Assembly: GCA_946885765.1 (NCBI GenBank)
Contig: CAMPHD010000063.1
Coordinates: 1-11,948 of the forward strand
DNA length: 11,948 nt
DNA from: an uncultured Thalassospira sp.
GTDB lineage: Bacteria; Pseudomonadota; Alphaproteobacteria; Rhodospirillales_A; Thalassospiraceae
Reading direction: 5' to 3'
A program made the position numbers and the translations under genes. The first letter of the stretch is position 1, and every line of letters begins with the position of its first letter. Shown here piece after piece: positions 6,935-11,948 of the stretch. The notes beneath the pieces were generated by a model that was not told the origin of the DNA, did no database searches, and saw only the letters and a list, made by a program, of their open reading frames with translations.

Positions 6935-7690
6935 TCACTGGGCTGCAATTGAATGCCCGACCCAGTCTTCAAACCGGTTCGTGCCAATCCGTGGATCGAT
7001 ATCCGGGACAAGTGCCTTTTCGGAAAGTTCAACACCGAAATAGAGAGCTTTGGGATCGGCAATGACGGTGCGAGGGTCCTGCATGACACGCAGATATTTC
7101 GCGACCAGTTCGTGCATGCGGAAACGATCTGGCCCGGCGATTTCGGCAATGCCGTTCATCGGTTTACTAAGGGCAAAGGCCACCATTGCATCGGCAACAT
7201 CGTCCGATGAAATTGGCTGGATGAAGGCTGTTGAAAGGCGCACATCGTTCCCGACGGTGCCGGCATTGGCAATGCCACTGACAAATTCAAAGAACTGTGT
7301 TGAATGGACGATGGTAAAGGGAATGCCCGATGCCTTGATTAGGTCTTCCTGAGCCTTCTTGGCGCGGAAATATCCGCTGCCCTGCAACTGATCTGTACCG
7401 ACAACCGAAAGGGCGATGTGATGGCGGACACTGGCAGCTTTTGCGGCGGACAAAAGGTTCCGCCCTGATGTCTGGAAAAATTCCATGACTGCCGCGTCTT
7501 CAAACGAGGGAGAGTTGGCAAGATCAATAACGACCTCAGCCCCCTCAAGCGCCTTCGCAAGCCCGTCGCCGGTGATTGTATTGATACCTGTATTGGGGGA
7601 GGCCGCGATCACGTCATGGCCCCGCGCGGCAAGAAGTGCAACGGTTTTGGTGCCGATAAGGCCCGTGCCACCGATAATGACGATTTTCAT
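6935..7690 (-). CDS. NAD(P)-binding atypical SDR oxidoreductase (NmrA/epimerase-like)
   Basis: The 251-residue protein begins with the Rossmann motif GGTGLIG (residues 7-13) and has an S95...Y107-F-R-A-K111 set fitting the Ser/Tyr/Lys triad of SDRs. The layout (VVIDLANSP, ALSVVGTDQLQGSGYFRAKKAQEDLIKASGIPFTIVHSTQFFEF) is that of atypical SDR/NmrA proteins that act as quinone or sugar-nucleotide-like reductases; the substrate is unknown. The ATG at 7690 is preferred to an upstream TTG at 7705 because GAAGGG lies eight bases before it and the Rossmann strand starts at once. It is the first gene of the ECF41-linked set, with the promoter match at 7761-7787, and represents the oxidoreductase/epimerase class typically associated with ECF41. 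Confidence 0.9.
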   Translation of the reverse strand: MKIVIIGGTGLIGTKTVALLAARGHDVIAASPNTGINTITGDGLAKALEGAEVVIDLANSPSFEDAAVMEFFQTSGRNLLSAAKAASVRHHIALSVVGTDQLQGSGYFRAKKAQEDLIKASGIPFTIVHSTQFFEFVSGIANAGTVGNDVRLSTAFIQPISSDDVADAMVAFALSKPMNGIAEIAGPDRFRMHELVAKYLRVMQDPRTVIADPKALYFGVELSEKALVPDIDPRIGTNRFEDWVGHSIAAQ

Positions 7691-7760
7691 GTCTGAACCC
7701 TTCAAGCTGGTCTTGAGCGCTCGGACATCGGAATGACATTCCGTCGACGCTCATAAACAA

Positions 7761-7787
7761 GACGAGACGGATTTTGCAGAAGTGACA
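7761..7787 (-). promoter_or_regulatory. ECF41-type promoter (TGTCACT-N16-CGTC)
   Basis: On the minus strand TGTCACT (7781-7787) is followed after exactly 16 bp by CGTC (7761-7764). The ECF41 consensus, as I recall it, is TGTCACA with a 16-nt spacer and CGTC, so only the last base of the -35 motif differs. Transcription would begin near 7755, leaving a leader of about 65 nt before the ATG at 7690. The sigma factor gene lies at the distal end of the same gene set, implying positive autoregulation. Confidence 0.75.
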
Positions 7788-8000
7788 TGGCCCGGCATTT
7801 TTTGTGAAGAAAATCGACAGGCCTGTTGATGAAGTATCCGGGGGGCGATAGAGGGAAGCCTTCACCTTATATTGTGTATGTTTGGTCGCGACCTGTCAGA
7901 ATCGGGTAACCCGTAGGTATACGGGGTGCCAAACCGAACCGGAGGTATGGCGGCGTGTCGGAGAAAATCGCTTGATTCCGTGTGGCTGAGATGGGAAAAG

Positions 8001-8028
8001 CCGTTCTTGCGCGACGCAATATGAACGG
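8001..8028. repeat. Strong hairpin upstream of rpmB
   Basis: CCGTTC (8001-8006) pairs with GAACGG (8023-8028), and the adjacent TTGCG (8007-8011) pairs with CGCAA (8015-8019), leaving a 3-nt loop and a 3-nt bulge. This 11-bp structure lies in non-coding DNA 150 bp before rpmB. It lies upstream of the proposed rpmB promoter, so it would not be in the mRNA from that promoter. Confidence 0.5.
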
Positions 8029-8075
8029 AATGCGCAAAACAGGCGTTTTTGTCGCGTAAAAGCGTGGATGAAGGC

Positions 8076-8105
8076 TTGACGGCATCTGCCAGAGGCGGTA
8101 ATAAC
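8076..8105 (+). promoter_or_regulatory. Likely rpmB promoter
   Basis: TTGACG (8076-8081, 5 of 6 to the -35 consensus) is followed after 18 bp by AATAAC (8100-8105, 4 of 6 to the -10 consensus). Transcription would start near 8112, giving a leader of about 65 nt that includes the hairpin at 8121-8137. Confidence 0.5.
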
Positions 8106-8111
8106 CCGGCT

Positions 8112-8142
8112 CCAAGCGCGGGCCTGCATGTCAGGCCAAGCG
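8112..8142 (+). repeat. rpmB leader hairpin flanked by a direct repeat
   Basis: GGCCTG (8121-8126) and CAGGCC (8132-8137) form a perfect 6-bp stem with a 5-nt loop. The structure is bracketed by two copies of CCAAGCG (8112-8118 and 8136-8142). It lies in the probable 5' leader of rpmB, 40 bp before the start codon, where ribosomal-protein autoregulatory structures can occur; no known leader motif is recognised. Confidence 0.4.
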
Positions 8143-8176
8143 TCCTTTTGCGAATTATAGACCAGGAGATCAGGTC

Positions 8177-8470
8177 ATGGCACGTCGCTGCCCGGTATCC
8201 GGCAAAGGCGTTTTGGTCGGCATGAATGTGAGCCACGCCCACAACCGCACCAAACGTCGTTTCCTTCCGAACCTTCAGCCGGCTTCGCTGCTGAGTGAAG
8301 CGCTGGGTCGTTCGGTGCGTCTGCGTCTGACCACCAATGCGATCCGCACCATTGAAAAACGTGGTGGTCTGGATGCATATGTGCTCGGCACTGCAGCTTC
8401 CAAGCTGTCGGCAGAGCTGGTGAAAGTCAAACGCCAGATCGCCAAGGCTGTTGAAGCAAAAGCTGCTTAA
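8177..8470 (+). CDS. rpmB: 50S ribosomal protein L28
   Basis: The 97-residue basic protein opens with MARRCPVSGKGVLVGMNVSHAHNRTKRRFLPNLQ, the L28 signature, and continues with VRLRLTTNAIRTIEKRGGLDAYV. L28 is a component of the large ribosomal subunit. The length is that of alphaproteobacterial L28. The AGGAG at 8164-8168 precedes the ATG by eight bases. It is monocistronic here (rpmG is not adjacent), with its own promoter and a strong terminator at 8495-8527. Confidence 0.98.
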   Translation: MARRCPVSGKGVLVGMNVSHAHNRTKRRFLPNLQPASLLSEALGRSVRLRLTTNAIRTIEKRGGLDAYVLGTAASKLSAELVKVKRQIAKAVEAKAA

Positions 8471-8494
8471 GGCACGCTTTCTGCTTTAAGAATT

Positions 8495-8527
8495 ACGAAG
8501 GCTCGCGATTGCGGGCCTTTCGTTTTT
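8495..8527 (+). terminator. Intrinsic terminator of rpmB
   Basis: A stem of AAGGCTCGC / GCGGGCCTT (9 bp, one G-T pair) with loop GATT starts 28 bp after the rpmB stop codon. ACGAA/TTCGT extends it past a single bulged base, and TTTTT at 8523-8527 follows. Confidence 0.85.
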
Positions 8528-8560
8528 CAAAGAATTCAGATCGCCCTGTTCCGGGGCCAT

Positions 8561-8600
8561 AAAAGGGTCGTGCATCACCGATGCGCGGCCTTTTTGTTTG
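8561..8600. terminator. Second, 16-bp terminator hairpin (probably bidirectional)
   Basis: Sequences 8561-8576 and 8580-8595 can pair along all 16 positions (three G-T pairs in RNA) around the triloop ACC. T-rich sequence follows on the plus strand (TTTTTGTTTG), and AAAA at the left arm gives a U-run on the minus strand too. It backs up the rpmB terminator and would also stop transcription arriving from the right. Confidence 0.8.
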
Positions 8601-8622
8601 TTTTGCATGCAGGCAACGGATT

Positions 8623-8818
8623 GCGAGTCGCATTTGCGGATAACGGTTTTGTGCGAATGTTTGCGACTCGGCTGCAAGCGGGATTTGCGCTTTGCGAAAT
8701 TTGGTCTATACTTTGCTCTATCAGTGATTTACGCGACCGCGTCGCATGGCTTGATGAAACGTCATGATATGTTCATCACTCGCGATTCGTGGACCTGCTA
8801 CATAGTGGGTGCGACTCG
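8623..8818. repeat. Four copies of GCGANTCG around the HNH gene promoter
   Basis: GCGAGTCG (8623-8630), GCGACTCG (8663-8670), GCGATTCG (8782-8789) and GCGACTCG (8811-8818) share the self-complementary core CGANTCG. Each contains a GANTC site, the target of the alphaproteobacterial methylase CcrM. Copies two and four match over ten bases (TGCGACTCGG). Two copies lie upstream and two downstream of a TATACT -10-like hexamer. Confidence 0.6.
8707..8712 (+). promoter_or_regulatory. Candidate -10 element (TATACT) of the HNH gene
   Basis: TATACT matches the -10 consensus at five of six positions, with a weak TTGCGC 16 bp upstream (8685-8690). The start would be near 8719, giving a leader of about 120 nt containing two hairpins and two CGANTCG motifs. 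Confidence 0.4.
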
Positions 8819-8841
8819 GTAAACACGGTGGAGCGGATGGT

Positions 8842-9408
8842 ATGCATTTATCGCCCAATGCGTGTCCGGCACTTGTTCTTAACGCCGATTTCCGGCCGTT
8901 AAGCTATTTTCCGCTGTCCTTATGGTCATGGCAGGACACGCTTAAGGCAGTGTTTCTGGAACGCGTTGATGTTCTTTCCGAATATGACCGCGAAGTACAC
9001 TCCCCGTCTTTCAAAATGAAATTACCCAGCGTCATATCGCTCAAGGAATATGTTTCGCTCAAAAGCAGCCCGGCCTTTACCCGGTTCAACGTGTTCCTGC
9101 GTGACCAGTTTTCCTGCCAGTATTGCGGGGATCGCCTGCCGACCAGTGATCTGACATTCGATCACGTCATTCCAAGGTCGCGGGGCGGTCGCACGAACTG
9201 GTCCAACATTGTGGCGGCCTGTTCGGACTGCAACCTTTTTAAAGGTAGCCGATCAATCCGGGAAGCTGGACTCCGGCTGCGCAGGACCCCCGAACAGCCG
9301 AGCATGCACGAACTCCAGGCCATCGGACGCCGCTTCCCGCCAAACTATCTTCACGAAAGTTGGCGGGATTTTTTGTACTGGGATACCGAACTGGAATACG
9401 ACTTCTGA
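8842..9408 (+). CDS. HNH endonuclease family protein
   Basis: The 188-residue protein has an N-terminal segment (PALVLNADFRPLSYFPLSLWSWQDTLKAVFL) typical of a conserved HNH family widespread in alphaproteobacteria and cyanobacteria. The HNH/treble-clef nuclease module spans about residues 85-135: C92-x2-C95 (SCQYC), D107-H108 (TFDHVIPRSRGG), and C127-x2-C130-N131 (ACSDCN), giving zinc ligands and the catalytic HNH residues. The end SWRDFLYWDTELEYDF is also family-like. The ATG at 8842 is preferred over a GTG at 8809 because GGAG lies eight bases upstream and the family start begins there. The target DNA is unknown; these stand-alone proteins are often presumed to act in DNA repair or defence. 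There is no adjacent methyltransferase, so it is not an obvious restriction system. Confidence 0.92.
   Translation: MHLSPNACPALVLNADFRPLSYFPLSLWSWQDTLKAVFLERVDVLSEYDREVHSPSFKMKLPSVISLKEYVSLKSSPAFTRFNVFLRDQFSCQYCGDRLPTSDLTFDHVIPRSRGGRTNWSNIVAACSDCNLFKGSRSIREAGLRLRRTPEQPSMHELQAIGRRFPPNYLHESWRDFLYWDTELEYDF
9336..9374 (+). terminator. Terminator-like hairpin inside the 3' end of the HNH gene
   Basis: CCCGCCAA (9336-9343) and TTGGCGGG (9360-9367) form a perfect 8-bp GC-rich stem with a 16-nt loop, followed by six T residues (9369-9374). This is the anatomy of an intrinsic terminator, but it ends 34 bp before the stop codon. The codons encode the conserved FPPNYLHESWRDFLYW segment, so the structure could be incidental; translating ribosomes would normally cover it. 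Confidence 0.45.
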
Positions 9409-9469
9409 TTTGTTGTTTCTGGTAATTGTGCCGTCCCGAAATAGATTACGGCTTTCAGGACAGCACACT

Positions 9470-9500
9470 AAAAAGCACCGCCGGATAAGGGCAGTGCTTT
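9470..9500 (-). terminator. Intrinsic terminator of the TonB-dependent receptor gene
   Basis: Read on the minus strand, AAAGCAC pairs with GTGCTTT (arms 9494-9500 and 9472-9478), with three further pairs inside after one mismatch and a 7-nt loop. T5 follows at 9474-9470. It lies 27 bp past the receptor stop codon and also faces the end of the convergent HNH gene. Confidence 0.75.
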
Positions 9501-9527
9501 GATGTTTCGGTTGAAATGTCGGTAAAA

Positions 9528-11696
9528 TTACCAGCGATACTTGACCGATGCGAGAACCGTGCGCCCCTGACCGTAAAAACACAGATTCGTGCTATTGTCA
9601 CAGGAGCTGACATAACGTTCATCAGTGAGATTGGTTGCGTTTAGGGCAAACCGATATGCTTCAAGATCATAATGAATGCCGGCATCAAACAGTGTGGTCG
9701 CAGGTACTTTTATGTCGTTACTATCGGTGGCAAATGATGAGCCCAGATAACGAACCCCGCCATTGACGCCAAATCCCGAAAGTGGTCCTGAATTAAAGGT
9801 ATAGTCGGCCCATGCTGACGCAATGTGTTCCGGTACGCCTGATGGTGTGTCCCCTTGCTCAGTTGAAGTGTTGGTTTTCGTAATTTCGACATCCTGATAG
9901 GTATAGGCGAATTTGGTCGTCAAGCCTTCAAGTGGTTCGAATAGCCCTTCAACTTCAACACCGCGGGACTGTTGTTCGCCTTGCTGGATTTGATCCCATT
10001 GTGTGCCACTGGGATCTCTGGTCAGCACGTTTTCGCGGGTCAGGTCAAACAGTGCAACCGTGAATAAGCCATTAAAGTTCTGCGGTTCGTACTTCGCACC
10101 CACTTCATACTGCATGCCTTCTTCGGCCTCAAAATAATTGCCGAGACGATCCGTACCGGAAACCGGATTGAAAGATTCCGAATAGCTGATATAGGGCGTT
10201 AAACCGAATCCCGTCTTGTAGGCAAGTCCCGCCCGGCTGGTAAAGGCACTGTCGTTTTTACTCTTTTCTGTACCGTCAAGCTGGTTTTCCGTCGATTCAT
10301 CTGACCAGTCATGCCTTCCTCCAAGGGTAAGAACCCAGTGTTCATCAAACTCAATCTGGTCTTGCAGATAAATTCCTGTTTGTTGTGCAGTAAGTTCATC
10401 GTCGGTCGGGTCAAAATAGGTGATTGACAGATTGCCATAGGATGGGTTGTACGCATTGATCGCATTGGCGGTGCCAAAACGCTGATAGCGATCAAAAACA
10501 TAGTACTGATAATCAATTCCGCCCAGCATGGTATGGCGAATACCGCCTGTTTCGAATTTGGTTTGAAGCTGGTTGTCGATGGTAAACGAATCACCCTGCT
10601 GATCGGTTTCCGTGGCGCTCCTGTTTAGCGTGCCTGCTGCTTCGTCATCCCAACCATTCCCGGTAAGAGCGTTGTAATCGACCTCGACACGCCCGTATCG
10701 AGCATTTTGTCGGAAAGTCAGCGTGTCGTTGAAATCATGGCTGAACTCATAACCGAAAGCGTATTGGGTCCGGTCATAATGATCGTAATCTGGTTCGCCA
10801 GTGAAAAAGTCAGTTGGAATTGTACCATTGATGGCGTCGCGGAAAGTGCCGATGGCTGGAAGCCAGCTATTTGCACTACCGGTGTTGTCTTTCTGGTAGT
10901 AGGACAGTAGAGTGAGTGAGCTATCTTCACCTTCCCATGTTAGGGATGGCGCTAAATACACGCGTTCATCTTCTACATAATTGACCTGTGTATCGGCGTC
11001 ACGCGCCAGTCCTGTCAGGCGGAAAAGAACAGAGTCATCTTCAACAAGGCTGCCGCCAATGTCGAATGCTCCTTGTTTGCGATTGTGGCTGCCGGTCTGA
11101 ATTTCGACTTCATTTTGCATATCTGCACGTGGACGCTTGGATATGGTGTTGATCAGACCACCCGGTGCATTTTGACCGTAAAGCACAGAGGTCGGTCCAC
11201 GCGTTAGTTCAACGCGTTCCACACCATAGGTTTCTTGCTGCCATGATGCAAAGCTGTAGGACCGCTGCTGGAGCCCATCACGGTAAAGACCGGACTGGGT
11301 CTGGTCGAAGCCACGAATATTGTACCAGTCCAAGCGTTTGTCATAACCAAAATTGTCAGGTTGAATACCTGCTGAATAATTAAGGGTTTCTGCTATGGAT
11401 TGTGCCTGACGGGCCTCAATTTCTTTGGTGACGACCACTGAAATGGACTGCGGGGTTTCTGCAATTGGATTGTCGGTTTTTGTTGCTGTAGCACTTTGTC
11501 CGGCAACATATCCCTTGACCGGGGAGGTGGCTGTTTCCTGGCGCTCAGCCTCAATGAGGAGAGGATCAACAACGATTTCCTCGTTTGCTTCGCTTGTTGC
11601 TTCCTGTGCGCCAGCCTGTGCTGGCAAGCCTGCGCAAAGAATGGCGACGCTGCCAAGAAGGGTATTTCTAAACCGTAAGTGCGTGATGGGCGTCAT
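9528..11696 (-). CDS. TonB-dependent siderophore receptor, FhuA/ferrichrome type
   Basis: The 722-residue outer-membrane protein has a signal peptide (residues 1 to about 30, ending PAQAGAQ), a probable TonB box (EEIVVDPLLIEA, about 39-50), and a plug domain (about 80-200) with ETPQSISVV, DWYNIRGFD and the hallmark VERVELTRGPTSVLYGQNAPGGLINTISKRP. A 22-strand barrel follows, ending in NATNLTDERYVSSC...CFYGQGRTVLASVKYRW with a terminal aromatic residue. The paired cysteines near the C-terminus occur in FhuA/FoxA-like hydroxamate receptors, so an iron-hydroxamate siderophore is the best guess. The ATG at 11696 is preferred, with AGGGA about nine bases upstream; ATG at 11714 or TTG at 11717 are alternatives without a ribosome-binding site. 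The gene is preceded on the same strand by an AraC-type regulator, as in PchR-like siderophore-sensing pairs. No obvious Fur box was found. Confidence 0.95.
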   Translation of the reverse strand: MTPITHLRFRNTLLGSVAILCAGLPAQAGAQEATSEANEEIVVDPLLIEAERQETATSPVKGYVAGQSATATKTDNPIAETPQSISVVVTKEIEARQAQSIAETLNYSAGIQPDNFGYDKRLDWYNIRGFDQTQSGLYRDGLQQRSYSFASWQQETYGVERVELTRGPTSVLYGQNAPGGLINTISKRPRADMQNEVEIQTGSHNRKQGAFDIGGSLVEDDSVLFRLTGLARDADTQVNYVEDERVYLAPSLTWEGEDSSLTLLSYYQKDNTGSANSWLPAIGTFRDAINGTIPTDFFTGEPDYDHYDRTQYAFGYEFSHDFNDTLTFRQNARYGRVEVDYNALTGNGWDDEAAGTLNRSATETDQQGDSFTIDNQLQTKFETGGIRHTMLGGIDYQYYVFDRYQRFGTANAINAYNPSYGNLSITYFDPTDDELTAQQTGIYLQDQIEFDEHWVLTLGGRHDWSDESTENQLDGTEKSKNDSAFTSRAGLAYKTGFGLTPYISYSESFNPVSGTDRLGNYFEAEEGMQYEVGAKYEPQNFNGLFTVALFDLTRENVLTRDPSGTQWDQIQQGEQQSRGVEVEGLFEPLEGLTTKFAYTYQDVEITKTNTSTEQGDTPSGVPEHIASAWADYTFNSGPLSGFGVNGGVRYLGSSFATDSNDIKVPATTLFDAGIHYDLEAYRFALNATNLTDERYVSSCDNSTNLCFYGQGRTVLASVKYRW

Positions 11697-11760
11697 TCGG
11701 GCAATTCCCTGCATCAATTGTCATGTGTGACAGTCCGATAGCACGGTTGGGAAAGCCAAA

Positions 11761-11788
11761 TATTGAACCCTATTTGTTCGTATTGAAC
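11761..11788. promoter_or_regulatory. Direct repeat TATTGAAC with 20-bp phasing, putative AraC site
   Basis: Two identical 8-mers TATTGAAC (11761-11768 and 11781-11788) are spaced 20 bp start to start, about two helical turns. A GTTC between them also forms inverted pairs with each copy. They lie between the AraC gene stop and the receptor start, about 65 bp from the latter. AraC proteins bind such phased direct repeats, so this is the likely operator for receptor activation. Confidence 0.5.
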
Positions 11789-11805
11789 GGATTTTGGTTT
11801 AATTT

Positions 11806-11948
11806 TCAGGCGGATTGTTCGCGTCGCCATACGCCCGGTGTGGTGCCTGTGATGCGGCGGAACACCCGGGTCAGATGTGCCTGATCGGCGAAGCCGACAT
11901 GTGCGGCCACGCCGGCAAGAGGTGTGGCACCGTCGCGTAGCATGGATT
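11806..11948 (-). CDS. AraC-family transcriptional regulator, C-terminal end (5' part outside window)
   Basis: The last 46 residues are visible, ending at a TGA (11806-11808). They hold the second helix-turn-helix of the AraC domain and its signature: PLAGVAAHVGFADQAHLTRVFRRITGTTPGVWRR. The start and the ligand-binding domain lie beyond position 11948. It is upstream of, and codirectional with, the siderophore receptor gene, suggesting it activates the receptor in response to the bound siderophore, as PchR/AlcR-type regulators do; that role is inferred from context. The GC-rich codons here contrast with the AT-richer 110-bp gap after it. Confidence 0.9.
   Translation of the reverse strand, partial: SMLRDGATPLAGVAAHVGFADQAHLTRVFRRITGTTPGVWRREQSA

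Larger units (their letters stand above)
7691..8176. other. 486-bp non-coding region between the ECF41 operon and rpmB
   Basis: No convincing gene is seen here; open frames on the minus strand are long only by chance and lack start signals or recognisable protein features. The left part holds the ECF41 promoter. The middle holds a TATATT (7868-7873) and several inverted repeats: GGTCGCGACC (7884-7893), CGGGT-A-ACCCG (7903-7913), CCGTA-N4-TACGG (7911-7924), the strong hairpin at 8001-8028, and AAAAC-AGGC-GTTTT (8036-8049). The right part holds the rpmB promoter and leader. Confidence 0.6.
8471..8841 (+). other. 371-bp region between rpmB and the HNH gene
   Basis: The left 130 bp hold two terminators. 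The remainder holds a candidate promoter (TATACT at 8707-8712), four CGANTCG motifs, and two hairpins: GCGAC-CGC-GTCGC at 8733-8745 and TGATGAA/TTCATCA at 8752-8778. Open frames here have no recognisable protein features and are judged non-coding. Confidence 0.6.

Noticed and set aside
7947..8024. A 25-codon plus-strand frame beginning with ATG next to GGAGGT
   Set aside because: The ribosome-binding sequence is only one base from the ATG, too close, and the peptide resembles nothing known.
7862..8242. Minus-strand open frames up to 126 codons in the gap before rpmB
   Set aside because: The longest overlaps rpmB, none has a ribosome-binding site or a recognisable motif, and the translations look random.
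8598..8822. A 74-codon plus-strand frame between rpmB and the HNH gene
   Set aside because: It spans the promoter and repeat region, starts without a ribosome-binding site and has no domain.
9409..9527. A search for a Fur box or small gene between the HNH and receptor genes
   Set aside because: Only the receptor terminator is supported; the rest is AT-rich sequence with no motif.
11715..11735. TGTCACA on the minus strand before the receptor gene, as a second ECF41 -35 motif
   Set aside because: No CGTC occurs at 16 or 17 bp downstream, and the motif would overlap the receptor start region.
1..11948. tRNA genes, CRISPR arrays, insertion sequences or restriction-modification pairs
   Set aside because: No cloverleaf, regularly spaced long repeat, transposase or methyltransferase gene was seen; the HNH protein stands alone.

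Overview
This window looks like a chromosomal segment of an alphaproteobacterium, probably a marine Rhodospirillales-type organism such as Thalassospira. That placement is an inference from the aerobic cobaltochelatase subunit CobT, the alphaproteobacterial-style GluQ, L28 and HNH proteins, and moderate GC content. No mobile element, CRISPR array, tRNA or rRNA was recognised.

Layout. (1) 1-2056, plus strand: the 3' two-thirds of cobT (the start is outside the window), followed closely by gluQ (tRNA-Asp queuosine glutamylation). (2) 2031-3680: a LysR regulator (minus) divergent from a small atypical SDR protein (plus), sharing a 105-bp control region whose inverted repeat runs into the lysR start codon. 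The lysR 3' end overlaps the 3' end of gluQ by 26 bp. (3) 3755-4822, minus: an orphan periplasmic solute-binding protein and, upstream, a 62-residue two-helix membrane protein with an FNR-type box placed as in a class II promoter. (4) 4963-7787, minus: a four-gene set read as NAD(P)-binding oxidoreductase, exported cupin, carboxymuconolactone-decarboxylase/AhpD-like protein and an ECF41 (SigJ-type) sigma factor. A match to the ECF41 promoter (TGTCACT-N16-CGTC) lies in front of the first gene, so the sigma factor at the distal end probably drives its own operon. (5) 7691-8176: a 486-bp non-coding stretch with several hairpins, then rpmB (L28) and two tandem terminators. (6) 8842-9408, plus: an HNH endonuclease whose 371-bp upstream region carries four copies of CGANTCG (each containing a GANTC methylation site). 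A terminator-like hairpin with a T6 tract lies inside its coding end. (7) 9528-11948, minus: a FhuA-type TonB-dependent siderophore receptor preceded by the 3' end of an AraC regulator, with a 20-bp-phased direct repeat between them.

How the parts fit. The ends (cobT-gluQ, rpmB-HNH) look like housekeeping genes. The 5.6-kb middle (lysR to the ECF41 operon) looks like accessory stress/redox cargo, and the receptor/AraC pair is an iron-uptake module. The best candidate for an under-described system is the ECF41 operon: it combines two of the gene types classically linked to ECF41 (decarboxylase and oxidoreductase/epimerase) with an exported cupin, under a recognisable ECF41 promoter. All functional statements come from reading motifs in the sequence; no database search was run.
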